Both the position numbers and the translations under genes were made by a program. Below are positions 30,432 through 32,911 of a stretch of DNA of 32,911 nt, piece after piece. This DNA comes from CAZPAN01 sp964428485 (GTDB lineage: Bacteria; Actinomycetota; Coriobacteriia; Coriobacteriales; CADBOM01). The notes below the pieces were generated by a model. It searched no databases. It was not told the DNA's origin and worked only from the letters and a program-made list of their open reading frames with translations. Each line of letters opens with the position of its first letter. Position 1 is the first letter of the stretch. The stretch is taken from assembly GCA_964428485.1 (NCBI GenBank), contig CAYRYP010000006.1:1-32911 (forward strand), given 5' to 3'.

Positions 30432-32105
30432 CTAGTCGTCGAGTCCGTCCGCCTGGCGGATCTGCTTGCGCTTGATCTTGCCACCAACGGTCTTGGGAAG
30501 CTCCTCGACGAACTCCACGATCCTGGGGTACTTGTAGGGCGCAGTGGTGCGCTTGACATGCTCCTGGAGCTCCTTGACCAAGTCGTCCGAGGGCTCCCAA
30601 CCACGAGCAAGCACGACGGTGGCCTTGACGACCATGCCTCTGATCGGGTCGGGTGCGGCGGTCACTGCGCACTCGACGACTGCAGCATGCTCGATCAGCG
30701 CGCTCTCGACCTCGAACGGACCGATTCGATAACCAGAGCACTTGATAACATCGTCATTACGTCCGACGAAGAAGAAGTAGCCATCGGAATCGCGCCATGC
30801 CATGTCATGCAGGTTGTAGTACTCGCCGCCCACAGACTCCTGTGTGCGAGCCTCATCCTTGTAGTAACCCACAAACAACCCCGGAGGATATGCCTCCCTG
30901 AGCCTGGTAATGCAGATCGCCCCCTCCTCGCCATCGGGGACCTCGTTGCCGTCGTCATCGAGCAACTTGATATTCAGCAGTGGTGAGGGCTTACCCATCG
31001 ATCCTGGCCTCGGCTCGATCCACGGGAAGGTGGCAAGCAGCACTGGACCCTCGGTCTGCCCGAATCCCTCGCGGATCTTTTTGCCAGTCAGGCGCTCCCA
31101 TGCGATGGTGACCTCGGCGTTGAGCGGCTCACCCGCTGTAGCGAAGTTCTTAACGCAGGACAGGTCGTAGGACGCGACGTCCTCTTGCAGCATGAAACGG
31201 TACATCGTCGGAGGCGCGCAGAAGGTGGTGAGCTTGTAGTCTTGGATGTGCTGCAGCAGCTTGGTGGGGACGAACTTGTCCATATCGTAGGCGAATATGG
31301 TTGCCCCACAGATCCACTGCCCGTAGATCTTGCCCCATCCGAACTTGGCCCATCCGCTGTCGGTGACCGACATGTGTAGCTTGTTCTCCTGCACCTGCTG
31401 CCAATAGCGCGCGGTGAGGATGTGGCCAAGCGGGTGTGCGAAGTTGTGGCAGACCGCCTTGGCCATACCGGTGGTGCCGCTGGTGAAGTAGATGAGCATG
31501 ATGTCCTTGGAGGTAACGCCCGCCTCACCGCAGGGGCGCTCGAAGACGTCGCTCTTCCCCTCTATCAGCTCGTCGAAGCGCAGCCAGCCCTCGCGATGCC
31601 CAGCCACAACGATCTTGCTCTTGACGGTGGGACACTGCGGAAGGGCCTCATCGACCTGGGTGCACACATAGTCGTCGTCGACGCAGATCAGGGCCTTGAC
31701 GTCGGCGTTATTTGCCCTGTAAACGATATCCTTGCTAGTGAGCTGCAGCGTGGCCGGGATGAGGATGGCTCCCATCTTGCACAGTGCCACGGCGCACACC
31801 CAGTACTCCCACCTGCGACGCAAGATCATCATGACCACGTCGCCCTTCTTGATGCCCAGTTCGGTGAAGGCGTTGGCGGCCTGGTTGGACAGGCGCGAGA
31901 TGTCGGTAAAGGTGAACATCCTCTCCTCACCGTGGTCGTCACACCACAGCAGGGCGTTTTTCTCGGGCTCGACTCGAGCCCACTCATCCACGACGTCAAA
32001 CCCGAAATTGAAGACCTCGGGCACCTCGATCTTGAAATTCTCCAGAAAATCCTCGTAGGAATCGAAATCAATCCTAGGACAGTACTTTTTTAGTATGTGA
32101 TCCAC
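30432..32105 (-). CDS. AMP-forming acyl-CoA synthetase (acetyl-CoA synthetase-like)
   Basis: 557 residues of the ANL superfamily, resembling medium-chain and acetyl/propionyl-type synthetases: carboxylate + ATP + CoA gives acyl-CoA + AMP + PPi. Motifs: YFTSGTTGMAKAV (206-218), TAGEPLNAEV (323-332), GQTEG (349-353), hinge KCSGYRIGPFEVES (455-468) and catalytic Lys543 in GGKIKR. All key residues are intact. The start is GTG at 32105, nine bases after AGAGG. It begins 33 bases after the XRE-cupin gene, so the two form an operon and the cupin regulator probably controls it. The acid used is not readable from sequence. Confidence 0.92.
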   Translation of the reverse strand: MDHILKKYCPRIDFDSYEDFLENFKIEVPEVFNFGFDVVDEWARVEPEKNALLWCDDHGEERMFTFTDISRLSNQAANAFTELGIKKGDVVMMILRRRWEYWVCAVALCKMGAILIPATLQLTSKDIVYRANNADVKALICVDDDYVCTQVDEALPQCPTVKSKIVVAGHREGWLRFDELIEGKSDVFERPCGEAGVTSKDIMLIYFTSGTTGMAKAVCHNFAHPLGHILTARYWQQVQENKLHMSVTDSGWAKFGWGKIYGQWICGATIFAYDMDKFVPTKLLQHIQDYKLTTFCAPPTMYRFMLQEDVASYDLSCVKNFATAGEPLNAEVTIAWERLTGKKIREGFGQTEGPVLLATFPWIEPRPGSMGKPSPLLNIKLLDDDGNEVPDGEEGAICITRLREAYPPGLFVGYYKDEARTQESVGGEYYNLHDMAWRDSDGYFFFVGRNDDVIKCSGYRIGPFEVESALIEHAAVVECAVTAAPDPIRGMVVKATVVLARGWEPSDDLVKELQEHVKRTTAPYKYPRIVEFVEELPKTVGGKIKRKQIRQADGLDD

Positions 32106-32138
32106 TTTGGTTTGCCTCTCCTGTATATGTGCGGCCGC

Positions 32139-32690
32139 TTACTCTGCGATGATCGTGATGAACGTCGCGGGTACGTCCCCGCCGCAGCGCTGCCCGTGCG
32201 GGAACATCGGGTTGAAGTAGATGCTATCCCCCGCCTCAAGCACGAATTCCTTGTCATTCCAGGTGACGATGACCTTCCCCTCCAGGACGATGTTGAACTC
32301 CTGCCCAGAATGCTCCACCAGCTTGGCAGGCTCATCGCTCGGATCGAGCTTTACCAGAAGCGGCTGCATGATCTTGCCGGCGTAGCGCCAGGCGAGATCG
32401 TCGTAGTGGTAGCCTGGGTAGCGATCGACCTCGTGGGACTCGCCGGCCCGCACCAGATGGTAGGAGTTGAGCTTGGCTGCGGTCCCAGTAAGGATCTCGG
32501 TAAACTCGACGTTGAAGATCCTCGCCATGTGGTAGATCGCCGAGATGGGAACATCCTCGCCAGTGTCCTCCCACCTGCGGTATACCTCTACGTCTACTCC
32601 AAGCTCTTTGGCCATCTCTTCTACGCTTACGTCGCAGGCCTCGCGGAGGCCCTTGATGCGAAGACCGATCTCCTCGAACATGGAATCCAT
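32139..32690 (-). CDS. XRE-family regulator with C-terminal cupin domain
   Basis: 183 residues from ATG at 32690, five bases after GGAGG; a longer frame upstream passes through a hairpin and has no ribosome site. N-terminal helix-turn-helix (about 1-68: IGLRIKGLREACDVSVEEMAKELGVDVEVYRRWEDTGE split over helices 1-4) and a C-terminal cupin barrel (about 115-180: EFNIVLEGKVIVTWNDKE, LEAGDSIYFNPMFPHGQR) likely sensing a small carboxylate or derivative. It is the first gene of an operon with the acyl-CoA synthetase, a pairing that suggests local control by that enzyme's substrate or product. Confidence 0.9.
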   Translation of the reverse strand: MDSMFEEIGLRIKGLREACDVSVEEMAKELGVDVEVYRRWEDTGEDVPISAIYHMARIFNVEFTEILTGTAAKLNSYHLVRAGESHEVDRYPGYHYDDLAWRYAGKIMQPLLVKLDPSDEPAKLVEHSGQEFNIVLEGKVIVTWNDKEFVLEAGDSIYFNPMFPHGQRCGGDVPATFITIIAE

Positions 32691-32705
32691 AGCTCCTCCT
32701 ATCCT

Positions 32706-32787
32706 GGGTGCGACCCATTCGCACCCCCACACACGCCCGGGCCCGCCGAAACGGCGCTGTTGCCTGCTGGAAGGCTGCTCCCAGCAG
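32706..32787 (-). promoter_or_regulatory. Hairpin-rich leader of the XRE-cupin/acyl-CoA synthetase operon
   Basis: Three perfect inverted repeats lie within 82 bases upstream of the start: CTGCTGG/CCAGCAG (32764-32787), CGCCG/CGGCG with a 3-base loop (32744-32756), and GGGTGCGA/TCGCACCC with a 5-base loop (32706-32726). The last ends 16 bases before the ATG, just before the GGAGG. No T run follows any of them, so control of translation or RNA stability, or DNA binding by the XRE protein, is more likely than termination. The bases from 32788 to the window end show no supported gene. Confidence 0.45.
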
Positions 32788-32911
32788 ACGCGCTGAACGG
32801 CCCGCCCAATGCGCTAAACAAGAAACTAAACCCTGCTCAGTGCGTTGCTCTTATGAAAACGGGAATCGAGTGCTATGGCCCGGTGGACGATACGCCCTCA
32901 TCCCAAGCAGA

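Noticed and set aside
32853..32911. Start of a plus-strand gene cut by the window end (ATG at 32853)
   Set aside because: The frame stays open for 19 codons, but there is no ribosome site and it is too short to judge.
1..32911. CRISPR array, insertion sequence, prophage or toxin-antitoxin pair
   Set aside because: No regularly spaced repeats, transposase or integrase motifs, or terminal inverted repeats were seen. The Fic-fold protein has no antitoxin partner and no active site.

Overview
The window is high-GC, gene-dense chromosome from an anaerobic bacterium, most likely an actinobacterium of the class Coriobacteriia. The evidence is indirect: indolepyruvate:ferredoxin oxidoreductase (iorAB), type I and type III glutamine synthetases side by side, a GlnR-like orphan regulator, coiled-coil NlpC/P60 secreted hydrolases with poly-serine linkers, and a proofreading-dead PolA. 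No mobile element, CRISPR array, rRNA or prophage gene is visible. A run of exactly 100 N (17416-17515) is an assembly gap inside one gene.

Layout. 1-3972: truncated tRNA-Pro(CGG), a VanZ-like membrane protein, two paralogous secreted NlpC/P60 proteins (the second behind a leader with a terminator-like hairpin), and a small PPOX-family flavoprotein. 4048-8027: iorA-iorB diverging from a PaaK-type aryl-acid CoA ligase, together an arylpyruvate/aryl-acetyl-CoA module. 8097-9924: a nucleotide-sugar dehydrogenase homologue lacking its catalytic residues, divergent from an SmtB/ArsR regulator with a complete alpha-5 zinc site. 10007-13597: pheS-pheT. 14004-16229: a Fic-fold protein with a destroyed Fic motif, convergent with a patatin-like lipase. 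16420-20242: two overlapping FAD proteins (HI0933 and COG2509 types) and an extended SDR.

20334-27515 is the nitrogen locus: glnA (GSI), glnR-like regulator and polA run leftward, probably as one transcript, and glnN (GSIII) diverges from glnA. 27745-29655 is htpG behind a nearly perfect CIRCE element, convergent with a YigZ/IMPACT-family gene that overlaps its stop. 30432-32690 is a two-gene operon of an XRE-cupin regulator and an AMP-forming acyl-CoA synthetase, with a hairpin-rich leader.

Most genes are housekeeping or core metabolic. The least expected signals are the structured leader of the second NlpC/P60 gene, the two catalytically degenerate proteins (dehydrogenase and Fic), the Zn-type repressor without a transporter beside it, the CIRCE site on htpG, and the loss of the glutamine-feedback arginine in GSI. 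I found no clear multi-gene system of an unknown kind.
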